Origin: FEB-10 sp963710645
GTDB taxonomy: Bacteria > Acidobacteriota > Thermoanaerobaculia > Thermoanaerobaculales > Sulfomarinibacteraceae
Assembly: GCA_963710645.1 (NCBI GenBank)
Contig: CAVQBD010000001.1
Coordinates: 496,001-560,000 of the forward strand
Direction of reading: 5' to 3'
Length of the DNA stretch: 64,000 nucleotides
Part shown: positions 35,472 to 43,816 of the stretch, piece after piece
How the letters are laid out: every line of letters starts with the position of its first letter
Numbering within the stretch: position 1 is the stretch's first letter
Made by a program: the position numbers and the translations under genes
Notes under the pieces: generated by a model
Seen by the model: only the letters and a program-made list of their open reading frames with translations
Told to the model about the DNA's origin: nothing
Databases searched by the model: none

Positions 35472-37076
35472 TCACTGCCCCTTGGCCGGGAAGCGAGAGC
35501 ACACGTGCTCCGACAACGCGGTGATGGTGAGCGACGGGTTGACGCCGAGGTTGGCGCCGATCATGGACCCGTCCATCACGTAGAGATCGTCGTAGCCAAA
35601 GACCCTGCCGCGAGAGTCGACCACCCCGGTCTCGGGTCCGGCGCCGATACCGCAGCCGCCGAGAATGTGGGCGGTGGACGAGGTGTCGAGCAGAACCTCG
35701 TTGATGCTCGACTGGGGCACTGCGTCGAGGTCCGCAGCAAACTCCCGAGCCACTTCGTTGGCGATGGGGATGTACGAGGGAATGCCGGGCTGGCTGGGGT
35801 CTGGGTTCGATGTGAGGGCCCGGGTGAATGGCCACAGCGGTTGGCGTTTGCGCACCAGGCGAGTGTGGTTGTCGACGGTCTGCATCACGAGGAGAACTGT
35901 GGAGTGCTTCGCCTTGCCCCACGGCTTGGTGGCCCGGAGGAACTGGACCGGATGACGCAAGGCGTTGCCCATCCACTTCACCGGCCGGGGGAGACCCGGT
36001 CCGCCGTCGGTGAGGATTGTGCCGAGAAGCAGCACCACATCGGAGCCCGGGGGGAACCGGCACGGCTCCATGTGGGTGACATCGTCCATCTCCATCTTGG
36101 AGGTGATGGCCACCCCCTGCCAAAGATCGTCGCGGTTCTTCGAGGTGATGCCGAGCAGGGCTTCTGAGTTGGTCCGTACGACATTTCCCAATTGATCCGA
36201 TAGATGGGGGAGCGTGCCCTTTTCCTTGCACTCCATCAGAAGCTTGACGGTTCCCAGGACTCCGGCGGAGACGATGACCTTGCGGGCGGTAAGGGCTCCG
36301 CGTTCGGGAGCCATGCGCTGGGTGGACCGCTTCCACTGCAGACGGTAGCCGCCGCCGTCGAGGGGTTCGATGAGGTCCACATGGGTCTCGGGAACGACGC
36401 GGGCACCGGCCTTCTCGGCCAGATAGAGATAGTTTTTGTCGAGGGTGTTCTTTGCCCCGGGTTTGCAGCCGACCATACAGCCGCCGCAGAAATTGCAGCC
36501 GGTCCGTGGCGGGCCTTCGCCTCCGAAGTACGGATCCGGCACCGTGACATCAGGCTCACCGAAGAACACGCTGCACGGCGTCGGGCGGAAGGTGTGCTCA
36601 CGGCCGCGACGTGCCGCGGCGCGGCGCAGGGCCTCGTCGGCCGGGCCCAGTTTCGGGTTTTCCGCCGCTCCGAGCATCTGGCGGGCGGTGGCGAAGTGCT
36701 CGGGCATCACGGCCCGCCAGTCCTCGAGTTCCCGCCATTGCGGGTCGTCCCACACCGTTTCGGGTGGAGCGAAGAGGGTGTTTGCATAGAGGAGGCTGCC
36801 GCCGCCGACGCCGACGCCGTGGAGGATGAGGACCTCACGCAGGAGGTGGAACGACCAGGTCCCGTAACAACCTATCCAAGGGAACCAGAAGGATTTAGGC
36901 AGGTTCCAGTTGGTGTTTGGAAAATCCTCCGGGTTCCATCGCTTGCCCTTTTCGAAGACCGTGACGCCGTAGCCCTTTCGAGAGAGTCGCAGCGCAGACA
37001 CGGATCCGCCGAAGCCGGAACCAATGATGGCGATGTCGGTGTCGAAGTCGGTGGCGGATGCTTGGTTTTTTGCCAT
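35472..37076 (-). CDS. GMC-family FAD-dependent oxidoreductase with Cys cluster
   Basis: The 534-residue flavoprotein starts with the FAD-binding DIAIIGSGFGGSVSALRLS motif and has GMC hallmarks such as GVGVGGGSLLYANTLF and a C-terminal GCGIGAGPETGVVDSRGRV then LYVMDGSMIGANLGVNPSL. It resembles cholesterol-oxidase-like and alcohol-dehydrogenase-like GMC enzymes. A CX2CX2CX3C cluster (CNFCGGCMVGC) sits in the middle and, from memory, is conserved in one subgroup; it could hold iron-sulfur or be structural. ATG 37076 follows GAGGAC; the open frame continues to 37250 through a repeat, which supports the shorter start. Substrate unknown. Confidence 0.88.
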   Translation of the reverse strand: MAKNQASATDFDTDIAIIGSGFGGSVSALRLSRKGYGVTVFEKGKRWNPEDFPNTNWNLPKSFWFPWIGCYGTWSFHLLREVLILHGVGVGGGSLLYANTLFAPPETVWDDPQWRELEDWRAVMPEHFATARQMLGAAENPKLGPADEALRRAAARRGREHTFRPTPCSVFFGEPDVTVPDPYFGGEGPPRTGCNFCGGCMVGCKPGAKNTLDKNYLYLAEKAGARVVPETHVDLIEPLDGGGYRLQWKRSTQRMAPERGALTARKVIVSAGVLGTVKLLMECKEKGTLPHLSDQLGNVVRTNSEALLGITSKNRDDLWQGVAITSKMEMDDVTHMEPCRFPPGSDVVLLLGTILTDGGPGLPRPVKWMGNALRHPVQFLRATKPWGKAKHSTVLLVMQTVDNHTRLVRKRQPLWPFTRALTSNPDPSQPGIPSYIPIANEVAREFAADLDAVPQSSINEVLLDTSSTAHILGGCGIGAGPETGVVDSRGRVFGYDDLYVMDGSMIGANLGVNPSLTITALSEHVCSRFPAKGQ

Positions 37077-37128
37077 GATCGTCCTCGCTGAAAGTGTACC
37101 CGGTATTGCCGCACCTTGGCAATGCGTG

Positions 37129-37213
37129 GCATGAGAAATGTGGAATGAGAAATGAGGAGTTGACGGATACGGGGCAACAGGGTGGGCGGTGGCCATTTCA
37201 CATTTCTCGTTTT
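37129..37213. repeat. imperfect inverted repeat of the GAGAAATG word
   Basis: TGAGAAATGTGGAATGAGAA at the left is mirrored by CATTTCACATTTCTCG at the right across about 40 bases. It lies in the gap between the divergent GMC and thioredoxin-like genes, so unlike most islands it is not at a convergent junction. A related word block occurs at about 53235-53270. Confidence 0.6.
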
Positions 37214-37331
37214 TCGGACCGCCAGATGAGCTTGCTGGACGACCGGTCACCGCGCCCTGCGGTGGGAACGAGCGCCGGCCTGGTGATGCAGACCCCGTCC
37301 TTCAAGAGGCGGATTTCGGTATACTCCACCT

Positions 37332-37793
37332 GTGAGAGGGCTGTTCCGGGCACCGCGGATCATGGCGGTCGGGATGTTTTTATGCGTCCTGGCGGTCTGG
37401 GTGTTTGCCGCCGACGATATTCACCTGGTCGACTCCAAAGGCGAAGCCACGCGTTGGCTCGGCTGGTTGGAAACCAACGGGCCGACCGCGGCGCTGGTGT
37501 GGTCATCTTGGGCGCCGGATGGAAGCGAGGCTCTCGGGATCGCGCCGGCGCTGGCCGAAGCCGCCGGGCGCAAAGGTCTCGGTTTTGTGATCGTCGACGT
37601 GCAGGAAGAGTTCGAGGAGGCCGGGCATGCGTTGGCGGGCCGTGGGATGGAATGGCTGCACGACCGGCACGGTGAGATCTTGAAACAGTACCGCCTGATC
37701 GAGGTGCCGATTCTCGTCATCGTAGACGCAGAGGGTCGGTTGGAGGCGCGATTGGCACCAGAGCCGGCGGCGTTGGCGGCGTGGACCAAATGA
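37332..37793 (+). CDS. thioredoxin-fold protein lacking CXXC
   Basis: This 153-residue exported protein starts at a GTG and has an N-terminal hydrophobic signal (VGMFLCVLAVWVFA). The remainder looks like a thioredoxin fold: a strand TAALVWSSWAPDG where thioredoxins have WCxxC, then GLGFVIVDVQEEF and the cis-Pro strand IEVPILVIVDAEGRL. The active-site cysteines are replaced by Ser-Ser-Trp-Ala-Pro, so it cannot do disulfide exchange. Its stop overlaps the start of the M23 peptidase (ATGA), so the two are coupled. A structural or chaperone role in the envelope is possible. The assignment rests on fold-like pattern only. Confidence 0.65.
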   Translation: MRGLFRAPRIMAVGMFLCVLAVWVFAADDIHLVDSKGEATRWLGWLETNGPTAALVWSSWAPDGSEALGIAPALAEAAGRKGLGFVIVDVQEEFEEAGHALAGRGMEWLHDRHGEILKQYRLIEVPILVIVDAEGRLEARLAPEPAALAAWTK

Positions 37794-39019
37794 TGCACGC
37801 AGCACGACCCTGGATCCGCGGTGCGGCGGTTATTGGCATAGCCCTCGTGGCGGTCGCATGTGGCGAAGTGAGCTCGGCCAGCCGGACCGAGACGGTGCAA
37901 ATTCGAGTGGAACCGATGACAGCCTTCCACCCACCGGTCCGCACCGAAGTTGCATCCGGAGACACCATCGACAGCGTGAGTCAACGGCTTGCCGGGGATG
38001 ATTGGAAGGTGTGGCGGGACGCCCTGGTCACCGAGCTCGATCCCAGGAGACTGCTTCCGGGAACCCGATTCGAAGGGGTGTGCTCCGCACGTGGTGAGCT
38101 CGAAAATTTGAAAGTGACCCTGGATCGCAGGACCGAGCTGGTGCTCGCAAAAGACGGCGACCAGGTGTCCATTGCCCGCCTCGAACTGCCGGTGAGCAGC
38201 GACGTGCAGCGGTTGTTTGGAGGAGTGTCCTCGTCCCTCTTTGGAGCTGTGGAGGCTGCGGGCGGGCATCCGGAGTTGGCGGTGCGGCTGGCCGAGGTCT
38301 TTCAGTGGGACATGGACTTCATCCGGGACGTCAGGTCCGGCGACGAGTTTGTGGCGGTGGTGGATCACCAGACTGTGGAGGGGTCCTTCTTCGGTTATGG
38401 AACGATGTATGCCGCACGCTACGTCAACGACGGCAAGACGATGGAGGCGGTCGCCTATCCGGATGCCAACGGTCGACTCGGCTATTACGATCTGGACGGC
38501 ACTCCGCTGCGCAAGCAGTTTCTTCGTTCACCGCTGAAGTTCAGCCGAATCACCTCGCGATTCTCAATGAGTCGATTCCACCCCGTGCTCAAGAAGCGGA
38601 TGCCCCACTATGGGATCGACTACGGCGCCCCGGTCGGCACGCCGGTGCACGTCACGGCCGACGGACGAGTGACCTTCACCGGCAGCAACGGGGGTGCGGG
38701 CAGAATGGTCAGGGTTCGACACACCAACGGCTACGAGACCAACTATCTTCACCTCAGCCGTTACGGGCCAGGTGTGAAGAACGGGGCGCGAGTGAGTCAG
38801 GGCGATGTGATCGGCTACGTGGGATCCTCCGGGTGGTCGACAGGGCCCCATCTCGACTATCGCGTCAAGCTCAACGGGAGCTGGGTCAACCCGCTCGCCA
38901 TCAGTTCGCCGGCGGTGGAGCCGTTGGAGGGCGATCGGTTGGAGCGGTTCCTGTCGCACGCGGTCGCCATCCTGTCGTTGCTCAAGGGCGACGGCCCGCC
39001 TCCCGGGGCGCAGTGTTGA
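37790..39019 (+). CDS. M23-family metallopeptidase lipoprotein
   Basis: The 409-residue product has a lipoprotein signal (GIALVAVAC), an opacity-associated/LysM-like N-terminal region and a C-terminal LytM/M23 domain. Zinc ligands are expected in MPHYGIDYGAP (HxxxD) and GPHLDYRV (the HxH-equivalent, here His-Leu-Asp). Such proteins cut peptidoglycan cross-links or, if degenerate, activate amidases. Substitution in the last motif is common in family members of the YebA/MepM type. The start ATG overlaps the stop of the thioredoxin-like gene; a GTG at 37781 is an alternative. An inverted repeat follows the stop. Confidence 0.9.
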   Translation: MMHAARPWIRGAAVIGIALVAVACGEVSSASRTETVQIRVEPMTAFHPPVRTEVASGDTIDSVSQRLAGDDWKVWRDALVTELDPRRLLPGTRFEGVCSARGELENLKVTLDRRTELVLAKDGDQVSIARLELPVSSDVQRLFGGVSSSLFGAVEAAGGHPELAVRLAEVFQWDMDFIRDVRSGDEFVAVVDHQTVEGSFFGYGTMYAARYVNDGKTMEAVAYPDANGRLGYYDLDGTPLRKQFLRSPLKFSRITSRFSMSRFHPVLKKRMPHYGIDYGAPVGTPVHVTADGRVTFTGSNGGAGRMVRVRHTNGYETNYLHLSRYGPGVKNGARVSQGDVIGYVGSSGWSTGPHLDYRVKLNGSWVNPLAISSPAVEPLEGDRLERFLSHAVAILSLLKGDGPPPGAQC

Positions 39020-39056
39020 GGGACAGCCGGCAGTTTGCAGTGAGCAGTTTGCAGAC

Positions 39057-39169
39057 GGCAGTAGGCAGTAGGCAGCAGGTAGTAGGGAGCTCATTTCGAT
39101 TCACGAATAGGTTTCCTCAAGACTGTCGTTCCAAAAACGCATACTCCCTGCTCCCTACTCCCTACTGCC
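39057..39169. repeat. inverted repeat of the GGCAGTAGG word
   Basis: Arm 39057-39083 pairs with arm 39143-39169, matching 24 of 27 positions across about 60 bases. Both arms are made of the words GGCAGTAGG and GGGAGTAGG. The same word returns at 56297-56400. The island lies between two plus-strand genes. Confidence 0.85.
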
Positions 39170-39221
39170 TTGTTGAGGCAGGGTTTGGTCGCCGAAATAG
39201 GGAGACGGTCTGGAGTCGCCT

Positions 39222-40211
39222 GTGAGAGTAGTGGCGACCGCGCCGTGCAGGGCTGATTTGGCGGGGGGCACCCTCGACATCTGGCCACTGGGCATCATCC
39301 ATCGCGGTGCCCTGACAGTGAACATGGCGATACCGGTCATGGTGAAGCTGGAGGCGGACCTTGAGGGGCGGCCCGGCCATGGGGCCCACGCGGTGGGTGA
39401 CGGGCCCTGGGTCGAGTTCGGTCCGGAAGATGTCGACGACGACCTCAGTGCCGCGGTGTGCTTCGCGTTGCGCCCCACCGGCGGAGTGAGGGTTCGGGTG
39501 TTTGAACAGGCGCCAATGGGCTCCGGTCTCGGCGGATCGTCGAGTTACGCCGTGGCCCTTGCGCGGGCCGTTCTGGCACTGACCGAGAAGACCATGAGCG
39601 ATCGTCGCCTCATTGCGGTGCTTCGGGATCTGGAGGCCAGGATCCTGGCCGCGCCCACCGGGGTCCAGGACCACTGGGCGGCTGCGCGCGGGGGAGTGAT
39701 CGCCGTCCATCTGGAAGCCGGTGGAGAGGTGGTGGAGGAGATGTCGGTGGATCCCGTGTGGCTCGGGGAGAGGGCTTCGGTCTTTTTTACCGGGATCACC
39801 CATCACTCCGGAATGGTGAACTGGCAGGTGATTCGCCGTCGACTCGAGGGCGACGGGATCACCACGACGGCGCTCGAAGCCATTGCCGAAGCCGCCCGGA
39901 AATGTCGACAATCACTGTTGGCGGGGGACGCGGACGGCTGTGGCGCGGCAATCGCGGAGGAGTGGGCGGCGCGCAAGAAATTGGCGCCGGAGGTGTGTCC
40001 GGGCGAACTCGAGTCCTTGGAACAAACGGCGCTCTCCGCCGGAGCGCAGGCCTTCAAGGCGTGTGGGGCCGGCGGTGGCGGGAGCGTCCTGCTGTGGCAC
40101 CCGGACGGTCGCGGCGAATCGATCGCAAGGGCGCTCACCCAGGCTGCGCCCGGTGGATTCATGGCGCCGTCAGGGGTGATGCGACAGGGTTGCCAGGTCT
40201 CACTGGTCTGA
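39222..40211 (+). CDS. GHMP-family small-molecule kinase
   Basis: This 329-residue protein has the three GHMP signatures: an N-terminal substrate motif (APCRADLAGGTLDIWPLG), the ATP loop PMGSGLGGSSSYAVA, and a C-terminal glycine-rich motif (KACGAGGGGSVLL). The N-terminal form resembles heptose-7-phosphate kinase (HddA) and related sugar kinases rather than mevalonate or homoserine kinases. The start is a GTG. No heptose-pathway gene is nearby, so the sugar is not assigned. It is unrelated in detail to the galactokinase at 3907-5148. Confidence 0.82.
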   Translation: MRVVATAPCRADLAGGTLDIWPLGIIHRGALTVNMAIPVMVKLEADLEGRPGHGAHAVGDGPWVEFGPEDVDDDLSAAVCFALRPTGGVRVRVFEQAPMGSGLGGSSSYAVALARAVLALTEKTMSDRRLIAVLRDLEARILAAPTGVQDHWAAARGGVIAVHLEAGGEVVEEMSVDPVWLGERASVFFTGITHHSGMVNWQVIRRRLEGDGITTTALEAIAEAARKCRQSLLAGDADGCGAAIAEEWAARKKLAPEVCPGELESLEQTALSAGAQAFKACGAGGGGSVLLWHPDGRGESIARALTQAAPGGFMAPSGVMRQGCQVSLV

Positions 40212-40233
40212 CTGAGTCAGGTCAGAGACTGAC

Positions 40234-40497
40234 TCAAGCCTCGGCTTCGTCAGGGGCGGTGGGATCCACCACCGATATTGCGTCCCGGATATTGTTCACC
40301 TCGACGAATTGCATGAAGAGTTCGACGACCTGACGTGCCACTTCCCGGCTCGGGGCGATGCCGCTCAATCGGATCCACCGACCCTCGATTCTGGCACTGA
40401 GGTCGCTGACCCCGAGATCCATGCGGTCGATTGTGGAGACCGCGGACTGGATTTTCTGATTGACGGCCTGAATGAGACGGTCGAAAAGTCCTCTCAT
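40234..40497 (-). CDS. small BON-domain protein
   Basis: This 87-residue protein has a short N-terminal helix (MRGLFDRLIQAVNQKIQSAV) and a BON-like alpha/beta domain (LGVSDLSARIEGRWIRLSGI). It is clearly a paralogue of the N-terminal part of the BON-LysM protein next door, sharing the pattern of a helix followed by LGVxxLxAxI-G and then a turn with SG or TGxAPS. It converges on the GHMP kinase gene, leaving 22 bases between stops. Function unknown; BON domains bind membranes or small ligands. Confidence 0.75.
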   Translation of the reverse strand: MRGLFDRLIQAVNQKIQSAVSTIDRMDLGVSDLSARIEGRWIRLSGIAPSREVARQVVELFMQFVEVNNIRDAISVVDPTAPDEAEA

Positions 40498-40582
40498 GGG
40501 ATGTCCTCACCCAGATGGAGGGCCGGGAAGGCCCGGCCGACGCACTCCCGCCCGGTGTGGGCGGGAGGCGATCCGGTCGAGG

Positions 40583-41023
40583 TCATTCAGGAATCTTCAA
40601 CTCCTGACCCGGCTTGATCAGGTCGGGGTTGTCGAGGATGTCCCGGTTGGCCTCGAAGATTTTCATGTACTTGCTCGCCTTGCCGTAGTGTTTCTGTGCG
40701 ATGGCGCCAAGCGTGTCTCCCGGCTGCACCACGTAGATGGTCTCGGCCGGCGGCTCGGGCTCGACCACAGGCGCCGGTTTCGGTTCCGGCGGCTTGTCAA
40801 CCTTGATGGTGTTCAGCGTGTTGTCGGTCTCCACCATTTCGTTGAAGGCCTCCATGGTCTTTGCGGAAACCGCGATCGACGGTGCGCTGCCTGTCAGCGT
40901 GACGGTCTTGCCATCGATCTTCGCGCCCAGATTCCGCACTCCGAGGTTCATGTTGTTGATCTGGTCGATCGCCTCTTCCACCTGCTTGTCGAATGACTTC
41001 CCGAAAATGTCCAAAAATCCCAT
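40583..41023 (-). CDS. kbp: BON-LysM protein, Kbp/YgaU-like
   Basis: The 146-residue product has a BON domain (residues about 15-75), a Pro/Glu-rich linker and a C-terminal LysM domain (YVVQPGDTLGAIAQKHYGKASKYMKIFEANRDIL). The same order and length occur in E. coli Kbp (YgaU), a cytoplasmic potassium-binding protein, so the match is good though K+ binding here is inferred. ATG 41023 is set by AGGAGGAG upstream. The gene heads a short leftward operon with the BON paralogue, divergent from the HerA-like gene. Confidence 0.88.
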   Translation of the reverse strand: MGFLDIFGKSFDKQVEEAIDQINNMNLGVRNLGAKIDGKTVTLTGSAPSIAVSAKTMEAFNEMVETDNTLNTIKVDKPPEPKPAPVVEPEPPAETIYVVQPGDTLGAIAQKHYGKASKYMKIFEANRDILDNPDLIKPGQELKIPE

Positions 41024-41203
41024 TGCGTGTCTCTCCTCCTGTTCTCTTGATTCATGCGTTGTGAACCCGCTTATCCTAACCAATCACAGACCCGTTGTCA
41101 TTCCTCCAGAGACGGGCCGGGACGGTGTTCTCTATACTACTGGTCACTGAATGACGCGATCCCGCGGCGGTCTGGGTTGAATGTGCCGCGAATTGGAGGA
41201 CGG

Positions 41204-43504
41204 ATGGCGGACCGGGAGATGTCTATCGGTCGAGGGTTGGACGGTGGGTCCGAGGTCACTCTCGACATGGATCACCTCACCACCCACGCGGTCTGTTTCG
41301 GCATGACGGGCTCGGGGAAAACCGGGCTCGGCATCGTCGCGGTGGAGGAGCTGGCCAGGCGTGGCGTACCGCAACTGGTGATTGATCTCAAGGGCGACAT
41401 GGTGAACCTCCTGCTCAACTTTCCCGAACTCTTGCCCTCGGACTTCGCGCCGTGGATTCCGTCAGACCAGATCGGACCGGAGGGCAGGGAGGCAGCCGCC
41501 GTTGCACAGGCCCGGGTCTGGACCGACGGTCTCGCCGGGTCGGGTTTGGGGGGAGAAGACCTGTTGGCAGTTCGACAGGGGGTCCATTGGCAGCTCGTGA
41601 CTCCGGGTGCGGCCGGGGTTGCCCCGCTGAACATCCTGCCCACCCTGGCTCCGCCCGCCGACTGGGATCCCGCTTCCGGTCCGGCCGCCGTCACCGACAG
41701 AGTTGGCGGGGTGGCGGGGGCCCTGTTGTCGCTGATCGGGCGTGGCGGGGATCCACTGACCGATCGCGACACTGTCCTGCTGGCATCGGTCCTCTTGGAG
41801 CACTGGAAGAGGGGCGAGGGGCTGGATCTGCCGGGTCTGCTGGCGAGCCTGGCCGATCCGCCCATGGACGTCCTGGGGGCTCTGCCGTTGGAGGCCTTCT
41901 ACCCCCGCAAGGACCGGATGAAACTGGTACTGGAGCTCAACGCCCTGGTGGCGAGCCCGGCATTTGCGGCCTGGACCCAGGGCACCCCGCTCGATATGAG
42001 CGCGCTGTTGGGAACCGACGCCGCACCGAAGGCGAGCATTATCAGCATCGCCCACCTTGACGACCGTCAGAGGCTCTTTGTCCTGGGTCTGTTGGTGTCC
42101 GAGTTGGTCTCGTGGATGCGTCGCCAACCCGGAGCCTCGGGTCTGCGGGCCCTGCTCTACATGGACGAGGTGCACGGTATCCTGCCTCCCCACCCCTACA
42201 ACCCTCCCACCAAGGGCCCGTTGCTGACGTTGTTGAAACAGGGTCGGGCGTTCGGGGTCGGAGCCTGGTTGGCCACCCAGAATCCGGTGGACATCGACTA
42301 CAAGGCCGTGGGCAACGCCGGCATCAAGTGCATCGGGCGGCTGGTGACCGAGAGGGACCGCGACCGGGTGCTCGACGGCCTCGGGCTGCGTGAGCTCGAT
42401 GACGGTCAGGATGCCGACGACGTTGTGGCCGCACTGGGCAAGCGGGAGTTTCTGCTGCACGACGTTCGGGCGAAAAAGCGCAGCCGGACATTCACGTCGC
42501 GATGGGCCATGAGCTATCTGCGGGGGCCGGTGACCTTGGCCGAGATGGGTCCCCTGGCCGCGGGTGGATCGGACGGAGCTCCCGAATCGGCCCAGGCGTT
42601 GATCCGCAAGATCTCGGGAGTCGAGGGGAGCTCGACACCGCCGGTCCTCAGCGCGGAGATCGAGCAGCGATTCGTGACCCCGGCCTCCGGCATGGCCGAC
42701 CCGTCGGTGGTGGCGCGGAGCCGGGTCACCGTGCGCCGATTGTCGCTCGGTCTCGACCGCCAGGTTGACGAGTGGTGGTTGATACCGATGGACGAGAGGG
42801 GGGCTGTGGACTGGGACGGCGCCGAGCAGCTGTCTGATCCGCCGAAGGTGGTGAGTGATCCGCCCGAAGGCATGGTCTTTCCTCCGGCGGCACCCGCCGG
42901 GATGGACCGCGATCTCGCGCACATCGAAAGCGGCCTCATCAGCTGGCGAGCACGGCGTCCGGTGGTGGTGCTGACAAACCCCAAGCTCAAGCTGTCGGCG
43001 ACGGCCGATGAGGACCGGACAGCCTTCGAGGCGCGATGTCTCGAGACCGCGGACCGGGCGGACGATCCGTCACAGGACCGCGCGAGAGAGAAGTACGCAA
43101 AGAAAAAGAAATCGCTCGAGGATCGCCTGGCCCGTGAGCGCCAGGAACTCGGCGCCGACGTCATCGAGGCTCGCTCCCGAAAAGCGGAGGAGCTCATCGG
43201 CGTCGTTGAGAGTCTGTTCTCGGTCTTCACGGGATCGAGCAGGGCCCGGACCGCCAGTTCGAAGATGCGGTCCGCGGCCACCAGGCGCCGGATGAGTTCC
43301 AGGGCCAGCGCCGGGGTGGAAGAATCGGAGCTCGAAATCGCGCGTATCGAAAAGGACCTCGAAGGGCTTGCCGACGAAATGCAGGCCGAAATCGACCGCA
43401 TCGCCGAGGCCTCGGAGGTCAAGGCCCTCGCCATCGAGGAAACGTCCCTCCGGCCAACCAAGACCAATATCTCGGTGGAGGAGATCTACGTCGTCTGGGA
43501 GTGA
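41204..43504 (+). CDS. HerA/DUF87-type ATPase with C-terminal coiled coil
   Basis: The 766-residue protein has a DUF87/HerA-like motor domain: Walker A GMTGSGKTGLG at residues 33-43, Walker B LLYMDEVHGI, and a sensor-like WLATQNPVDIDYKAVGNAG. The C-terminal third is rich in Lys, Arg and Glu and predicted to be coiled coil (KKKKSLEDRLARERQELG, later EIARIEKDLEGLADEMQAE), ending in a small conserved tail. Start ATG 41204 follows TTGGAGGACGG. Related proteins are called ATP-binding or DUF853-like and may move DNA or remodel partners; no NurA nuclease is nearby. It is divergent from kbp across 180 bases. Confidence 0.82.
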   Translation: MADREMSIGRGLDGGSEVTLDMDHLTTHAVCFGMTGSGKTGLGIVAVEELARRGVPQLVIDLKGDMVNLLLNFPELLPSDFAPWIPSDQIGPEGREAAAVAQARVWTDGLAGSGLGGEDLLAVRQGVHWQLVTPGAAGVAPLNILPTLAPPADWDPASGPAAVTDRVGGVAGALLSLIGRGGDPLTDRDTVLLASVLLEHWKRGEGLDLPGLLASLADPPMDVLGALPLEAFYPRKDRMKLVLELNALVASPAFAAWTQGTPLDMSALLGTDAAPKASIISIAHLDDRQRLFVLGLLVSELVSWMRRQPGASGLRALLYMDEVHGILPPHPYNPPTKGPLLTLLKQGRAFGVGAWLATQNPVDIDYKAVGNAGIKCIGRLVTERDRDRVLDGLGLRELDDGQDADDVVAALGKREFLLHDVRAKKRSRTFTSRWAMSYLRGPVTLAEMGPLAAGGSDGAPESAQALIRKISGVEGSSTPPVLSAEIEQRFVTPASGMADPSVVARSRVTVRRLSLGLDRQVDEWWLIPMDERGAVDWDGAEQLSDPPKVVSDPPEGMVFPPAAPAGMDRDLAHIESGLISWRARRPVVVLTNPKLKLSATADEDRTAFEARCLETADRADDPSQDRAREKYAKKKKSLEDRLARERQELGADVIEARSRKAEELIGVVESLFSVFTGSSRARTASSKMRSAATRRRMSSRASAGVEESELEIARIEKDLEGLADEMQAEIDRIAEASEVKALAIEETSLRPTKTNISVEEIYVVWE

Positions 43505-43816
43505 CCCGCGGCTACCCAACCAATTCGAAATTCGATTCCACCCGCCCGTCCAGGCTGCAGGGAGCAGGCGGGTGGGGGATTGTGGAGCAGGCCTCTGGCC
43601 TGCATGCGCGCCATCAATCGAGGTAAGAAATGCAGCCGGGACGGCTGCTCCACAATGGCGCTCCGGGCGGGCGGGGGATCTCACAGCTTATAGCGTGCAG
43701 CTCATAGTCTTACCCCATGACCCCAGGGCCCTTGGGTGGGTGGGGGACTCTTCACTATTCACTGTTCGCTATTCACTTTTTGTCCCCTACCACCAACAGA
43801 CGATAAGATAGAACCC
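43505..43816. repeat. intergenic repeat island with REP-like hairpins
   Basis: No gene is supported here. The interval holds a GC hairpin (GCAGGCC-TCT-GGCCTGC at about 43585-43601), the second copy of GCAGCCGGGACGGCTGC (43632-43648), several GGGCGGGCGGGGG tracts, and a word block CACTATTCACTGTTCGC and similar at about 43750-43781. It directly precedes the Met of the membrane protein gene at 43817. Confidence 0.7.
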
